From the NCBI GenBank assembly GCA_017450945.1, contig JAFSSP010000012.1:1-63163 (forward strand): a stretch of 63,163 nucleotides of DNA. The letters are read 5' to 3'. The translations under genes were made by a program, and so were the position numbers. This document shows positions 9,612 to 18,626 of this stretch, piece after piece. Every line of letters begins with the position of its first letter. Positions within the stretch are counted from its first letter, which is position 1. The DNA comes from Clostridia bacterium (GTDB lineage: Bacteria > Bacillota > Clostridia > Oscillospirales > CAG-272). The notes under the pieces are model-generated. The model did not search any database and had not been told where the DNA came from. It saw only the letters and a program-made list of their open reading frames with translations.

Positions 9612-11585
9612 TTAATTCTTCGGTTTTTGCTCGTTGTAGAGCTTGTCATAATCGGCATTCCGCGGCCCTGTCGGCGTGTACGGAAGCTCGAGCTTGGTCG
9701 TACCTTCGGCCATGACGATGATCTTCTTGACCCCTTCGGCACTGCGTGCCCAGGCATTCTCTTTGCGATCCAGATACCGCCAGAGGAAAACCGTGCCGTG
9801 GCTATCCGATTCCCAGTTGACAAAGGTCATCGGCCAGAGAATGACGGTGGGATTAACTTTTGCGTAAAACTCGTTGCGGCACTGGTGATCGTAACCGTGG
9901 TGCGCGTACTGCAGAATATCGGCATGGACGACCTCATCATCGAGGTGCATCATGCGGTCGCTCTCACCGTACTCGGCATCGCCGAGGAAGAGGATCGACT
10001 GTCCGCCGGCCTCCACTTTAAAGACAAGCGAGGTATCGTTTCCGCTCTTGAAATGCGTACCGGGTACATCGAGAGGCGCGTCCTCTTTGCGGTTTTCCCA
10101 GGGATAGTTATCCTCGTAAGTGCAAATGATCGTGACCGTGGCACCCGAGAAAGAGAACTGCATTCCGCTGCGGAGTTTGCGGTAGAGGACTGCTCCCGGC
10201 CAGGTGCGCATTTTGTTTTCCCAGTTGCGGCTGTTGTTCGGCCACATATCACCGACGTTCGTATAGAGGAAGTTGTGATAGAAGCCTTCGACCACGACCG
10301 AATTCTGATACAGATCGGTGAAGGTACTGAACGCGCCGACGTGGTCGATATGCATGTGTGTAGAGAACCAGCCTGCAATGATCGGTTTTTCGTGGGTTTT
10401 CGGCTTGTTTGCCATCAGGATCTCATAGATGGCGTCGGCATCCTCTTTTGTCCGGTAGCCGCCGTCGATCACAAGAAACTTGCCGTCGGTGAGCTGCATG
10501 ACGTATCCCATGCCGCCGTTGGATTTTGCCGCCTCGCAGTTGATGTTGATCTGCCAGAGCGCCGGCTTGCAGATGCCCGCGTCGGCTACAGGAGCCTTGG
10601 ACGGATTCGGATCGTCCGAACGGCCCACATAAACGCGAAGCGCCTTTTCATCGTTCAAATAGGAAACGTAGGCGCTGAACTTCTCGTGCGAGAGAAGCGT
10701 ATAGCGGTTATGCCCCATCTCATAGGTCTCTGTAACCTTACAGCCGAGATTTTTCATTTCCTCGACATAGGTGTTATAATCGGCCTTTGTGCAATCCGGA
10801 TAGTAAAAGATCTTCGAAGAGTCAATCATCGAATAGTCGTTGTCGTCATCGCCCATCGAGCAGTTGAAACAGCCAAAAAGCTTCTCCGGCATCGGCAGTT
10901 CATAATTCAGGTTTTCCATAAATCCACATCCCTCTCTTGTACAGTAAACGGTTTCGAGTTTTCCGGCGTCGCTGATCACAATGCCGAAGCGGTGAGGCTC
11001 GGCCTCGCCCAAACAGGTCGTATCGCTATGCTCGCCGCAGGTGCAGGAATAATAATACCGTGCAGATTCGCCGCAAGCCGCCGGCAAGGCGAGAAAACGA
11101 TCGTTTTGAAGTTTCAAATCAAAGTGGTGATAGTGCCAAACGATCGGGCTGTCGTTTTCACCGTAGTACCAGAAGTTGCCCTCCTCGGGCGGCTGCGTTT
11201 TGGCATAGCAGTAAACGCTTGGAAGATCGGCGGGAACCGATACCCCATTCCACTCCTCGGCGCTCCCGGTAAAATAAAGCCGGAACAGGTTTGGACAGTC
11301 GTCGAATGCGCCTTCGCGGATCCCGGTCAGACGGTAGCCTCTGGCCGGTTCGTTTGCAATGGAAAGCGTACTTTCCTTTTGCGCGATCTCGGCAACGCCG
11401 AACACCACAGCTCCGCCGTTCTCATCCAGTCCGTAGTAGACGCCGCGCACGGTTTTGGTATCATAGAACTCGGCCGCCGGATCCTCTTTGGCCGGTTCCG
11501 GCTCGGGGGCAACTATCCCTTCTTTGCAGGCGATAAGACCGGTGACAAGGAGCAGCGAAAGAAATATCAGGAAAAAACGTTTCAC
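9612..11585 (-). CDS. Lipoprotein with LRR fragment and metallo-beta-lactamase-fold domain
   Basis: A 657-residue exported protein. It has a signal peptide with lipobox LIAC near residue 20, a leucine-rich-repeat-like piece (GIREGAFDDCPNLFRLYF) near residues 90-105, a Cys/His patch (HYHHFD, CTCGEHSDTTC) near residues 150-190, and a metallo-beta-lactamase fold from about residue 350 with THMHIDHVG at about 409-417 followed by GDAEYGE and AHHGYDHQ. The domain resembles the ComEC-type hydrolase branch. Substrate is unknown; nuclease or phosphodiesterase activity outside the cell is an inference. The start is a GTG at 11585 following AAGGAGGG. Confidence 0.82.
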   Translation of the reverse strand: MKRFFLIFLSLLLVTGLIACKEGIVAPEPEPAKEDPAAEFYDTKTVRGVYYGLDENGGAVVFGVAEIAQKESTLSIANEPARGYRLTGIREGAFDDCPNLFRLYFTGSAEEWNGVSVPADLPSVYCYAKTQPPEEGNFWYYGENDSPIVWHYHHFDLKLQNDRFLALPAACGESARYYYSCTCGEHSDTTCLGEAEPHRFGIVISDAGKLETVYCTREGCGFMENLNYELPMPEKLFGCFNCSMGDDDNDYSMIDSSKIFYYPDCTKADYNTYVEEMKNLGCKVTETYEMGHNRYTLLSHEKFSAYVSYLNDEKALRVYVGRSDDPNPSKAPVADAGICKPALWQININCEAAKSNGGMGYVMQLTDGKFLVIDGGYRTKEDADAIYEILMANKPKTHEKPIIAGWFSTHMHIDHVGAFSTFTDLYQNSVVVEGFYHNFLYTNVGDMWPNNSRNWENKMRTWPGAVLYRKLRSGMQFSFSGATVTIICTYEDNYPWENRKEDAPLDVPGTHFKSGNDTSLVFKVEAGGQSILFLGDAEYGESDRMMHLDDEVVHADILQYAHHGYDHQCRNEFYAKVNPTVILWPMTFVNWESDSHGTVFLWRYLDRKENAWARSAEGVKKIIVMAEGTTKLELPYTPTGPRNADYDKLYNEQKPKN

Positions 11586-11631
11586 GGAAGTCTTCCCTCC
11601 TTTTTCCCATATTGATTTTTCAAGCACCCTT

Positions 11632-11661
11632 ATTTTATCACACCGGTCATTCTTCTGTCAA
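11632..11661 (-). promoter_or_regulatory. Promoter of MBL lipoprotein gene
   Basis: TTGACA (11656-11661), 18 bases, TAAAAT (11632-11637) with TG one base upstream of the -10, about 45 bases before the start codon. Confidence 0.7.
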
Positions 11662-11705
11662 TGCAGAAAAAGCCCGAAAAATCAAGCGTATTTTTGTGAA
11701 TTTTG

Positions 11706-13049
11706 TCAATCGCCGGCCACGCTGACCAAGGGCAAATACAGATCGGGAGAGCCGAAAGCCGTAAAGCCTGACGGCATACTCCAATAGACGGTGTCGCCCA
11801 GAGCGGCGATCTCCTTGAAAAGTTCAAAAATATTGCCCGAGATGGTAAAGGATTTGATCGGTTCGGCCTGCTTGCCGTCGCGGATCAAAAAGCCGTAACT
11901 CTCCATCGAAAAGTCGCCTGTCACGGCGTTGGCGCCCGCGTGAAATCCCTTGCACCCGGTGACAAAAATGCCGTCTTTTGCAAGGCCGAACAGCGCGTCT
12001 CTCGGATCCTCCCCGGGCAGGATCGAGAACTGGTAGGGCGAGATCGAAACAGGCGCCGAATAGGAAGGCTTTTGTCCGTTGCCGGTCGATTCCACTCCTG
12101 CTTTTTTCGCGGTGGAAAGATCGTAAAGAAGCGTTTTGAGAACACCGTCCTTAACCACTTCCCGTTTCGCGGTCGCAACGCCCTCTCCGTCAAAATTGGT
12201 TTTGGCAAAGGAGCCTTCGCGCATGGGATCGTCGACGATGGTCACAAGGCTTGCGGCAATCGCCTCGCCCTCTTTCCCGGCAAGCCTCGAAAGTCCCTTT
12301 TGCGCGTTCTTTGCCGAAAAGATCGGCGAGAAGGCCGACAAAAAGTCCTTGAACACTTTTCCGTCGATCACCACCGGGTACTTGCCCGAGGGGATCGTAA
12401 CGGCTCCCAGTCGGCTGAGTGCGGTTTTGACCGTCTTTTCCGGCAGTGCAAAACAATCCTCCTTGTTCTGCTCCTCGGCAAAGGCAAAAGCGCTCTCGGC
12501 TTCTTCCCCCTGTCTTACCACGGCGTCGGCATAGCGCAGGCCGCCGCAGACCCGGTTGGACAGATCCAGCCCCTTGGAATTGAAGAGATAGACCTCGTCC
12601 TCGTAGTAGGAGATCCCGCTTTGCGTGCCGTCGCCTACGAGCGGGCTGTTTTCATAAAGCGCCTTTTGCAGTTCAAGGGTGGAACGGCGAAGCTCGGCCG
12701 CCTCCGGGAACTGCGCCCTGACGGCTTCCAGCGGTGCGTAAGAATCCGAGCCCGCAAACAGAATGATCTCATCTTCGCTCTGCGAGACTTTTGCGTTTGC
12801 ACGAGCCTTTTCCACAAGGCCTTCCACGGCCTCTTTGGTCAAAAGCTCGGAGGAAGCGTAACCCTGCTTGCCGTCTATCACACAGCGAAAGCAGATGCCG
12901 CCGTCTGCAGAGGAAGTAAAGGAATTCAGTTCGTCCTTGAGTGCCTCGGCGGAAAGACTGCTCCCCCTTTGGTAATAGATCTCATAGTCGGTGATCCCCG
13001 CCTTTTTTGCGGCGGCAATGAGCGTGGTCTTGAGTTCTTCAAATTTCAT
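11706..13049 (-). CDS. pmbA: TldE/PmbA-type metalloprotease subunit
   Basis: The 447-residue protein belongs to the TldD/PmbA family and lacks the HExxxH motif, as expected for the TldE/PmbA partner. Recognisable parts are the N-terminal ISDYEIYYQRG-like segment (TDYEIYYQRGSSLS), GKYPVVIDGKVF and the C-terminal GDFSMESYGFLIRDGK. TldD and TldE form a heterodimeric protease that cleaves unfolded or modified peptides in the cytosol. It begins two bases from the tldD stop. Confidence 0.92.
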   Translation of the reverse strand: MKFEELKTTLIAAAKKAGITDYEIYYQRGSSLSAEALKDELNSFTSSADGGICFRCVIDGKQGYASSELLTKEAVEGLVEKARANAKVSQSEDEIILFAGSDSYAPLEAVRAQFPEAAELRRSTLELQKALYENSPLVGDGTQSGISYYEDEVYLFNSKGLDLSNRVCGGLRYADAVVRQGEEAESAFAFAEEQNKEDCFALPEKTVKTALSRLGAVTIPSGKYPVVIDGKVFKDFLSAFSPIFSAKNAQKGLSRLAGKEGEAIAASLVTIVDDPMREGSFAKTNFDGEGVATAKREVVKDGVLKTLLYDLSTAKKAGVESTGNGQKPSYSAPVSISPYQFSILPGEDPRDALFGLAKDGIFVTGCKGFHAGANAVTGDFSMESYGFLIRDGKQAEPIKSFTISGNIFELFKEIAALGDTVYWSMPSGFTAFGSPDLYLPLVSVAGD

Positions 13050-13050
13050 A

Positions 13051-14430
13051 TCAGCGACCTCCTACCGTAATTGAGGAAACCCGGATGAGCGGTTGCCCCA
13101 CGTTGGTGGGAATGCTTCCGCTCGCCGCTCCGCACATGCCTTCGGCGCAGGCGAGGTTTTGCCCCACCATGTCGATGTTCTGTAAGATCTCCGCTCCGGT
13201 GCCGATGAGCGTAGCTCCCCGGACGGCTTCGGCGATCTTTCCGTTTTTGACAAGATAGCCTTCGGTGACAGAGAAGTTGAACGCGCCGGTGAGCGGATCG
13301 ACCGAGCCGCCGCCCATCTGCTTGCAGTAAAGGCCGTTTTCGATCGAGGCGATGATATCCTCGTTTTTGTCCGGGCCGTTTTCAATAAAAGTATTTGTCA
13401 TGCGCGAGGTGGCTTCGTAGCGGTAGCTCTGCCGTCTTCCGCTTCCGGTCATGGGGAGCCCCATACGGCGCGAGCCGAGCCGGTCGACAAGATAGCTTTT
13501 CAGCACGCCTTTTTCGATGAGCAGATTTCTCTGCGAAGGCGTTCCCTCGTCGTCGATATTGATCGATCCCCATGCGCCCGGAATGGTGCCGTCGTCCACG
13601 GCGGTCACCTTTTCGTTGGCAATTTTTTGCCCGAGCTTTCCGGCCATCTGAGAGGCGCCGATGGCGACGGCCGACGCCTCGAGCGAGTGCCCGCAGGCCT
13701 CATGGAAGATCACGCCGCCAAAGCCGTTTTCAATGGCGACCGTCATGCGCCCGGCCGGGCAATAGGTGGCGCCGAGATTGACCATGGCCTGACGCGCGGC
13801 CTCTCTTCCCACCGTCTCGGGAGTAACGCGGTCAAAGAATTCCAGCCCGCACCCGGATCCCGGAGCGGCAAGGCCGGATTGCGAATCGTTCTCGTTTGCG
13901 GCAAGCGCCGAGATCCCGATGCGCGTACGGATCTTGCGATCGGTGGCATAGAGGCCTTCGGTATTGGCAACAAGGATTTTATGATCCACACCGAAAATGG
14001 AGCCAGTCACCTGCTTGATCGCAGGATCGTAGGAAAGCGCGGCGTTGCAGGCCGAAAGGAGCAATTCGGCGCGCAACTTTGCGTCGACGTCGGTCGTGAG
14101 TTTTTCGGTCGGATGAAGATTTGGGAACACGCGCTCGCAAAGAAGGACGTTCTGCGGCGTGCTCGGATCCCCCATTGCCGCGGCAACCGCTTTTGCGCAG
14201 GCAAGCATCCCTTCCTCCGAGAGATCCGAGGAGGAAGAAAATACGGTTTTGGTTCCGAGAAATGCGCGGACGCCGATCCCGGAGATCAGCGTATCGTTGG
14301 CGCGCTCGATCGTTGACCCGATTGCAGAGACCGCGTTGCTCTCGGTCACTTCGCAAAAGAGCTCCGCAAAATCGGCTCCCGAAGACATGGCAATGCCGAG
14401 AAGCCGTTCGGCAAACTGTTTTGAAATCAT
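13051..14430 (-). CDS. tldD: TldD-type zinc metalloprotease
   Basis: This is the catalytic partner of the downstream TldE. The zinc motif HEACGH (HExxxH) sits in GVIFHEACGHSLEA in the middle of the 459 residues, followed by GTPSQRNLLIEKG and the C-terminal GMCGAASGSIPTNVGQP. The ATG at 14430 has an AGAGGA site; a 30-codon upstream extension has no support. It lies 16 bases behind a HAD phosphatase gene. No RiPP precursor peptide was seen nearby, so the likely role is general peptide turnover. Confidence 0.93.
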   Translation of the reverse strand: MISKQFAERLLGIAMSSGADFAELFCEVTESNAVSAIGSTIERANDTLISGIGVRAFLGTKTVFSSSSDLSEEGMLACAKAVAAAMGDPSTPQNVLLCERVFPNLHPTEKLTTDVDAKLRAELLLSACNAALSYDPAIKQVTGSIFGVDHKILVANTEGLYATDRKIRTRIGISALAANENDSQSGLAAPGSGCGLEFFDRVTPETVGREAARQAMVNLGATYCPAGRMTVAIENGFGGVIFHEACGHSLEASAVAIGASQMAGKLGQKIANEKVTAVDDGTIPGAWGSINIDDEGTPSQRNLLIEKGVLKSYLVDRLGSRRMGLPMTGSGRRQSYRYEATSRMTNTFIENGPDKNEDIIASIENGLYCKQMGGGSVDPLTGAFNFSVTEGYLVKNGKIAEAVRGATLIGTGAEILQNIDMVGQNLACAEGMCGAASGSIPTNVGQPLIRVSSITVGGR

Positions 14431-14446
14431 GCTTTGATCCTCTTTT

Positions 14447-15109
14447 CTATGAGTTTTGCAAGGATTTGACAAGTTCCGGAAGCTCTGCGAGCGTATCCGC
14501 CTTTTTCCAGACGCAGGCACAGGCCCGGTCGGTCAAATCCATAAGATCTTTGATAAAAACCACGCGCATCCCGGCGGCATATCCCGCCAGCACCCCATTT
14601 TCGGAATCTTCGGCGACGAGGCATTCGTCGGGGGTGACGCCAAGCTTTTCTGCGGCAAGGAGAAAAACATCGGGGGCCGGTTTGCTGTGCGCAACGCATC
14701 CGCCGGTCAAGATCAGGTCAAAATAACCTTTGATCCCGGTGATTGTCAGAAACTTCTCGGCACGCCCGGAATTGGTCGAGCTTGCAAGGGCGCAAAGAAT
14801 TCCCATTTCGTGGAGCCGGTCAAAAACCTCCGGCACGCCGGGCTTGAGGTGAAGTCCTTCTTTTTCGATGATCTCAAAGATCACGTCGGTCTTGTAGCGC
14901 CAGATTGCTTCATAATCGAAGTCGTGTCCGACAGGGCTTTTGAGGTATTCTCCGATCTCGTCGTGATCCCTGCCGGTCACGACGCGCATGGAGCCCTCGT
15001 AATAACCTTCGATCCCGAGTTTTCGGAAGACGGCAAGCCAGGCCTTGCGGTAGATCTTTTCGCTGTCGAAAACCGTGCCGTCCATATCAAAAAGTACTGC
15101 CCTGATCAC
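14447..15109 (-). CDS. HAD-family phosphatase, beta-phosphoglucomutase-like
   Basis: A 220-residue haloacid dehalogenase hydrolase with the nucleophile motif DMDGTVFDSE at residues 8-17, a helical cap, motif II (ALASSTNSG), the motif III Lys near HSKPAPDVF and motif IV (VAEDSENG). This is the subfamily that includes beta-phosphoglucomutases and phosphoglycolate-like phosphatases. The substrate cannot be told from sequence. It is the first gene of the HAD-tldD-pmbA operon. Confidence 0.88.
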   Translation of the reverse strand: MIRAVLFDMDGTVFDSEKIYRKAWLAVFRKLGIEGYYEGSMRVVTGRDHDEIGEYLKSPVGHDFDYEAIWRYKTDVIFEIIEKEGLHLKPGVPEVFDRLHEMGILCALASSTNSGRAEKFLTITGIKGYFDLILTGGCVAHSKPAPDVFLLAAEKLGVTPDECLVAEDSENGVLAGYAAGMRVVFIKDLMDLTDRACACVWKKADTLAELPELVKSLQNS

Positions 15110-15140
15110 ACCGATTCCCCCTTCGTCTTGATTCGTTTTT

Positions 15141-15169
15141 ATTATAATCCCGAATCGAGGATTTGTAAA
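15141..15169 (-). promoter_or_regulatory. Promoter for HAD-tldD-pmbA operon
   Basis: TTTACA (15164-15169), 17 bases, TATAAT (15141-15146), about 30 bases before the HAD start. Confidence 0.75.
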
Positions 15170-15257
15170 GTGATTTTTCCCAAGAGGTCGATTTTCTATC
15201 TTAAGTGGTCGTTCTTGATGATCGCAACAGGAAAGCCGCGAAATACAGCCGTTTTCC

Positions 15258-15286
15258 TTGACAAAAAAGAAAATTCATGCTATACT
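15258..15286 (+). promoter_or_regulatory. Promoter of DUF1015 gene
   Basis: TTGACA (15258-15263), 17 bases, TATACT (15281-15286), about 30 bases before the ATG at 15316. Confidence 0.85.
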
Positions 15287-15315
15287 TTTTTCAAATATTC
15301 AAAGGAGGCAAACCG

Positions 15316-16584
15316 ATGGATCATCCCGCATTTTTTGATAGTTTTGAATTGCTTTTGCCGGATTTTTCAAAAATCGACGGAAGTAAGTGGTCTGTCGTTG
15401 CCTGCGACCAATTCACCAGCGAACCCGCCTACTGGAAAGCGGTCGAAAAGACCGTCGGCAGCGCGCCCTCGACCCTCTCGCTCGTCCTGCCCGAGGTCTA
15501 TCTTTCGGAGCGTGCAAACCGTATTCCGAAGATCCATTCGGCCATGGAAGAGGCGCAAAAAAGCCTTCTTCACCCTATTCCGGACGCCATGATCGCGCTT
15601 GAGAGGACGCAGAGTGACGGCCGCGTCCGGCGCGGCATTGTCGGCTTGATTGATCTCGAAACCTACGAATTCAAAAAAGGCGCGGCCTCGCTCATCCGGG
15701 CGACCGAGGGAACGGTGGAAGAACGCATCCGACCGAGAGTGGAGATCCGCCGTAACGCGCCCTTGGAGCTTCCCCATGTGCTCCTGCTTGTCGACGACCC
15801 CAAAAAGACGGTGATAGAGCCTGCCGTATCTTCTGCAAGCAAAAGAGAGGCGCTTTATGATTTTCCGCTCATGCTGGGCGGCGGTCATGTCAAGGGCTGG
15901 CTGTTGACAAAAGAAGAACAAAAAAAGATCCAACGCGCACTTGCGTTACTTGCCGATCCCGTTCACCAAAAAGAGTTGTACGGTGACGGCATTGCCGCTC
16001 CCCTGCTCTTTGCCGTGGGTGACGGCAACCATTCGCTTGCGACCGCCAAAACCGTTTACGAAGAAATCAAAGCAGGGATCGGAGCCGAGGCGGCAAAGAA
16101 ACACCCGGCAAGATACGCGCTCTGTGAAATAGAAAATTTACACGACGACGCGCTCTCTTTTGAGCCAATCTATCGCGTAGTCTTCGACTGTGACCCGGAG
16201 GCGCTCCTGACCGAGTTCTCGGACTATGCAAACGCGCTTGACGGTAACGCCGCACCGCAAACGCTGACCGCGCTTCAAAAAGGAAAAGCCACCGAACTTG
16301 TGATCTCCCACCCGGTTCATCACCTGACGGTAGGAACTCTGCAGACCTTTCTCGACGTCTATTGCAAACATCATCCAGATGCCAGCGTGGACTACATTCA
16401 CGGAGAGGAGTCGCTCCGGTCTCTCGCCGCAAAAGAAAATGCGATCGGCTTCTTGTTTGACGGCATGAAAAAGGAAGAACTCTTCCAAAGCGTGATTTTT
16501 GACGGCGCTCTTCCAAAAAAGACTTTTTCAATGGGACAGGCGCACGACAAGCGCTATTACCTCGAGTGCAGAAAAATCAAATGA
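15316..16584 (+). CDS. DUF1015-family protein
   Basis: A 422-residue cytosolic protein. The recognisable element is GDGNHSLATAK (about residues 235-245), the DGxH(R/S) motif of DUF1015 proteins, preceded by a ParB/sulfiredoxin-like fold in some predictions. Other conserved-looking parts are SVVACDQFTSEPAYW near the N terminus and the C-terminal YYLECRKIK. The family has no settled function. The ATG at 15316 follows AAAGGAGG directly. The gene is single, divergent from the HAD operon. Confidence 0.82.
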   Translation: MDHPAFFDSFELLLPDFSKIDGSKWSVVACDQFTSEPAYWKAVEKTVGSAPSTLSLVLPEVYLSERANRIPKIHSAMEEAQKSLLHPIPDAMIALERTQSDGRVRRGIVGLIDLETYEFKKGAASLIRATEGTVEERIRPRVEIRRNAPLELPHVLLLVDDPKKTVIEPAVSSASKREALYDFPLMLGGGHVKGWLLTKEEQKKIQRALALLADPVHQKELYGDGIAAPLLFAVGDGNHSLATAKTVYEEIKAGIGAEAAKKHPARYALCEIENLHDDALSFEPIYRVVFDCDPEALLTEFSDYANALDGNAAPQTLTALQKGKATELVISHPVHHLTVGTLQTFLDVYCKHHPDASVDYIHGEESLRSLAAKENAIGFLFDGMKKEELFQSVIFDGALPKKTFSMGQAHDKRYYLECRKIK

Positions 16585-16624
16585 TAAAAATTGCATATTT
16601 TTTCACTTTTTTTGCAAAAAGGAA

Positions 16625-16653
16625 TTGATTTTTTGAAAAAGCCGTGCTAAAAT
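16625..16653 (+). promoter_or_regulatory. Promoter of NSS transporter gene
   Basis: TTGATT (16625-16630), 17 bases, TAAAAT (16648-16653), 32 bases before the start codon. Confidence 0.6.
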
Positions 16654-16685
16654 AAATCCAAATTTTTCATCGGAGGATGATATTT

Positions 16686-18077
16686 ATGCAAAGAGAACGT
16701 CTTGGAAGCAGACTGGGATTCATTCTGCTCAGCGCAGGTTGCGCCATCGGTCTTGGAAATGTCTACCGTTTTCCCATTTGGACCGGAGCCTACGGCGGCG
16801 CGTTTTTCGTTTTGATCTACCTTGCTTTCCTGCTTTTGCTCGGACTGCCGGTCATGGTAGCCGAGTTTGCTGTGGGAAGAGCGAGCCAGAGGAGTATTGC
16901 AACCTCTTTTGAAGCACTTGAGCGCAAAGGGCAAAAATGGCACTGGATGAAATATCTCGGCATCGGCGCCAACTATATGCTCATGATGTTCTATACCACC
17001 ATCACCGGTTGGTTCTGCATCTATTTCATCAAATATCTGAACGGATCGATCCTGTCGGTCCCCGCCTCGGATCTCGGCGCCACCTTCGGAGCCACCGTAA
17101 CCGACCTGCCGCTCAACCTCATCGTCACCGCCGTGGTGCTGCTCCTCGGCTTTGGCGTCTGCGCACTCGGACTCAACAAGGGTGTGGAGCGCGTCACCAA
17201 AGTGATGATGGTCGCGCTTTTCCTGCTTATGATCGGCCTTGCGATCTATTCCTTTACCCTCCCCGGACTTGGAACCGGGCTCAAATTCTACCTTATGCCG
17301 AGCGCCGAACGGCTCACAAGTTCCGGTGTTTGGACAGTGATCTCGGCCGCCATGAGTCAAGCCTTCTTTACCCTCTCTCTCGGCATCGGAAGCATGGCTA
17401 TTTTTGGTAGCTACATCGGCAAAGAACGCAGTCTGCTCGGGGAATCAGTCACCATCATCGGTCTTGACACACTGGTTGCTCTCATGGCGGGTCTTATCAT
17501 CTTCCCGGCCTACTTCACTTTCAATCCGGGTGTCACCGAAGTTGCCGCAAGCGAAGCCGGAGCCGGATTCCTTTTCATCACACTCTCCAATATTTTTGGT
17601 AGCATGGGACCTGTGGTCGGCAGGATCGTTGGAACTCTGTTCTTCCTCTTCATGCTCTTTGCCGCCATGTCGACCGTCATCGCCGTGTTCGAAAACATCA
17701 TGTCCTTCTGGCTTGAAAAAACCAATCTCAAGCGCTGGCAGATCGCGCTCATCAACTTGGGACTCCTCTTTGTCCTCTGCCTGCCCTTCATCTTCTGCAA
17801 CTGCTTCGAGTCCTGGGGCAATTTCAAAGTATTCCTCGGCAAGAATTTCGGAGACTTTGAGGATTTCCTTGTTTCCAATCTCGCACTTCCGATCGGTTCG
17901 CTCGTCTACGTCCTGTTCTGCACCTGGAAGTTCGGTTGGGGCTGGGATAACTTCTACGCCGAGGTCAATGCCGGTAAGGGCGCCAAGGTGCCTGCCTGGA
18001 TCCGTCCTTACATGAAGTTTGTCCTGCCGCTCATCATCCTCGTGGTGCTGGTGGTATCAATCGTAACCGCGCTGTAA
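16686..18077 (+). CDS. Sodium-dependent (NSS/SNF family) transporter
   Basis: A 463-residue membrane protein of the neurotransmitter:sodium symporter family. TM1 carries the signature GCAIGLGNVYRFP with the sodium- and substrate-site residues; GSMAIFGSY and the PAYFTFNPGV segment follow, and about 11-12 hydrophobic helices can be counted. Bacterial relatives take up amino acids with sodium; the substrate here is not predictable. The ATG at 16686 is preferred because GGAGG abuts an earlier in-frame ATG at 16677. Confidence 0.92.
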   Translation: MQRERLGSRLGFILLSAGCAIGLGNVYRFPIWTGAYGGAFFVLIYLAFLLLLGLPVMVAEFAVGRASQRSIATSFEALERKGQKWHWMKYLGIGANYMLMMFYTTITGWFCIYFIKYLNGSILSVPASDLGATFGATVTDLPLNLIVTAVVLLLGFGVCALGLNKGVERVTKVMMVALFLLMIGLAIYSFTLPGLGTGLKFYLMPSAERLTSSGVWTVISAAMSQAFFTLSLGIGSMAIFGSYIGKERSLLGESVTIIGLDTLVALMAGLIIFPAYFTFNPGVTEVAASEAGAGFLFITLSNIFGSMGPVVGRIVGTLFFLFMLFAAMSTVIAVFENIMSFWLEKTNLKRWQIALINLGLLFVLCLPFIFCNCFESWGNFKVFLGKNFGDFEDFLVSNLALPIGSLVYVLFCTWKFGWGWDNFYAEVNAGKGAKVPAWIRPYMKFVLPLIILVVLVVSIVTAL

Positions 18078-18096
18078 AGTTAAGAAAAAAGAGAAT

Positions 18097-18132
18097 GCGG
18101 GGAGAACTTTTTGGAAAAAAAGTTCTCCCCGC
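18097..18132. repeat. Perfect 16-bp palindrome in 3' intergenic region
   Basis: GCGGGGAGAACTTTTT (18097-18112) pairs perfectly with 18117-18132 around GGAA. It sits between the NSS stop and a separate canonical terminator, so a second function is likely. It may be one copy of a dispersed palindromic element; other copies are not in this window. Confidence 0.7.
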
Positions 18133-18157
18133 ACCCTTTTCAAAAACCGAAACAATT

Positions 18158-18190
18158 AGGAGCTGACCAGAGAAAGTCAGCTCCTTTTTT
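18158..18190 (+). terminator. Terminator after NSS transporter gene
   Basis: AGGAGCTGAC (18158-18167) pairs with GTCAGCTCCT (18176-18185), then a six-T run. The stem is perfect. Confidence 0.9.
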
Positions 18191-18193
18191 GTT

Positions 18194-18547
18194 TCATTCG
18201 GTTCCCCAGATTTCGGCTTTGGTATAGGGGCGGCAGGTCACCGTGACATCGTGTACCGGCATGGTAAAGCTGTATCCCCAATAGTCGCTGTCGTAGTGGG
18301 ACTTTGCGATCTCTTCCCCATCGACGTAGACGTGGAGATCGGCGTCACAGAGAACGACTGTCTTGATTTCCACGGTCTCCCCGGCCTTTGCTTTTGCCGG
18401 CAGTTCGATAAAATCCTCCAAAAGATCTCCAAGCTCGTAAGAAATCGTGTAAGAAGTTTGTTCGTCCTTATTATTCACCGAAGAACAGGAAGAAATGAGA
18501 CCTGCCATCAAAAGGACTACAAACAGTAGAATTCCGACTTTTTTCAT
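18194..18547 (-). CDS. Small putative lipoprotein, function unknown
   Basis: A 117-residue exported protein. It has MKKVGILLFVVLLMAG as signal sequence and LISSC as lipobox (Cys near residue 21), then a short beta-rich domain containing KAKAGETVEIKT and a C-terminal MPVHDVTVTCR stretch. The GETV...VTV pattern resembles small Ig-like or InlB B-repeat modules but is too short to assign. The ATG at 18547 follows GGAGGAG. It lies 79 bases after the metal ATPase gene on the same strand; co-transcription is possible but unproven. Confidence 0.72.
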   Translation of the reverse strand: MKKVGILLFVVLLMAGLISSCSSVNNKDEQTSYTISYELGDLLEDFIELPAKAKAGETVEIKTVVLCDADLHVYVDGEEIAKSHYDSDYWGYSFTMPVHDVTVTCRPYTKAEIWGTE

Positions 18548-18626
18548 TGTTTCAAATCTCCTCCTTATTTGGATCCATCCATATAACGAACGAGATCTGT
18601 ATTTTGTCGGGAAATTATAGAATTCT

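Noticed and set aside
9576-11615. A 679-codon open frame on the plus strand
   Set aside because: It mirrors the MBL lipoprotein gene, whose signal peptide and metal motifs are unmistakable.
11706-15109. RiPP biosynthesis cluster around TldD/TldE
   Set aside because: No precursor peptide, cyclase or radical SAM maturase is nearby; the pair with a HAD phosphatase fits general peptide turnover.
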